Below, one piece after another: positions 33,384 to 33,435 of a stretch of 33,435 bases of DNA (its first letter is position 1; every line of letters starts with the position of its first letter). Source of the DNA: Clostridiales bacterium (GTDB taxonomy: Bacteria; Bacillota; Clostridia; Christensenellales; CAG-314); contig JAFLVL010000009.1 in the NCBI GenBank assembly GCA_022508325.1, forward strand, positions 1 to 33,435, in the 5' to 3' direction. Under the pieces are notes generated by a model that did no database searches, was not told where the DNA came from, and saw only the letters and a program-made list of their open reading frames with translations. The translations under genes were made by a program, and so were the position numbers.

Positions 33384-33435
33384 CTGGGTGTAGCGCAGTT
33401 GGTAGCGCACAAGACTGGGGGTCTTGGGGTCGCTG
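33384..33435 (+). tRNA. tRNA-Pro (anticodon GGG), 3' end cut off by the window
   Basis: The 5' part CTGGGTGTAGCGCAG with D loop TTGGTAGCGC is typical of tRNA-Pro. The anticodon arm is CAAGA-CTGGGGG-TCTTG, giving anticodon GGG. The T arm and 3' acceptor lie beyond 33435. Confidence 0.85.

Overview
The window looks like a chromosome segment of an uncultured, probably gut-dwelling Clostridia member (Bacillota). The signs are strong AGGAGG ribosome binding sites, TTGACA/TATAAT promoters, an anaerobic glycerol operon with a DUF1667 protein, a transketolase split into two genes, NrnA and SurE, a GH36 alpha-galactosidase and MBG-type surface proteins. Ranks below class are a guess.

Layout. (1) 1-3533: a leaderless-looking phosphoesterase and a divergent GH36 alpha-galactosidase. 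(2) 3534-9937, minus strand: a carbon-metabolism block transcribed as split transketolase, then GlpA-like G3P dehydrogenase, FAD/NAD oxidoreductase, DUF1667 protein and glycerol kinase, with ATGA-type overlaps. A structured GTGAAATT repeat separates the two parts. (3) 9998-12930, minus: a YhaO/YhaN (SbcD/SbcC-like) pair, with transmembrane helices inside YhaN. (4) 13028-13650, minus: a complete small transcription unit missed by the ORF track, with promoter, two paralogous acidic proteins of 37 and 39 residues, and terminator. It is divergent from an AraC-type regulator (13750-14682). (5) 14728-19078: a strong promoter, a 5' tRNA relic broken at the anticodon loop, an intact tRNA-Arg(CCT), then a decayed accessory islet. 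The islet holds an Rhs protein with a C-terminal TNT (NAD glycohydrolase) toxin domain, its probable immunity gene, phage tail-type genes and a nucleotidyltransferase. It carries four single-base frameshifts and three in-frame stops.

(6) 19186-27382, minus: the most unusual part, a six-gene operon behind one good promoter. It encodes a seven-helix membrane protein, a membrane-anchored McrB-like AAA+ ATPase, a DUF2357-like coiled-coil protein without a nuclease domain, a second membrane-anchored McrB-like ATPase, and two membrane-anchored surface proteins with MBG-like repeats. One of the surface proteins has a Pro-Trp-Asp repeat stalk and cysteine motifs. I infer a trans-envelope machine in which McrB-type motors work with exported sensor or adhesive proteins; I cannot name a described system with this composition. 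(7) 27528-28733, minus: an S-4TM-effector-like membrane protein with a histone-H1-like basic tail, in its own transcription unit.

(8) 28911-31572, plus: two tandem nrnA paralogues and surE, ending at a clear terminator. (9) 31623-33200, minus: a lipoprotein 5'-nucleotidase. The window ends inside a tRNA-Pro(GGG). Core genes are intact; all broken genes lie in the islet of region 5.
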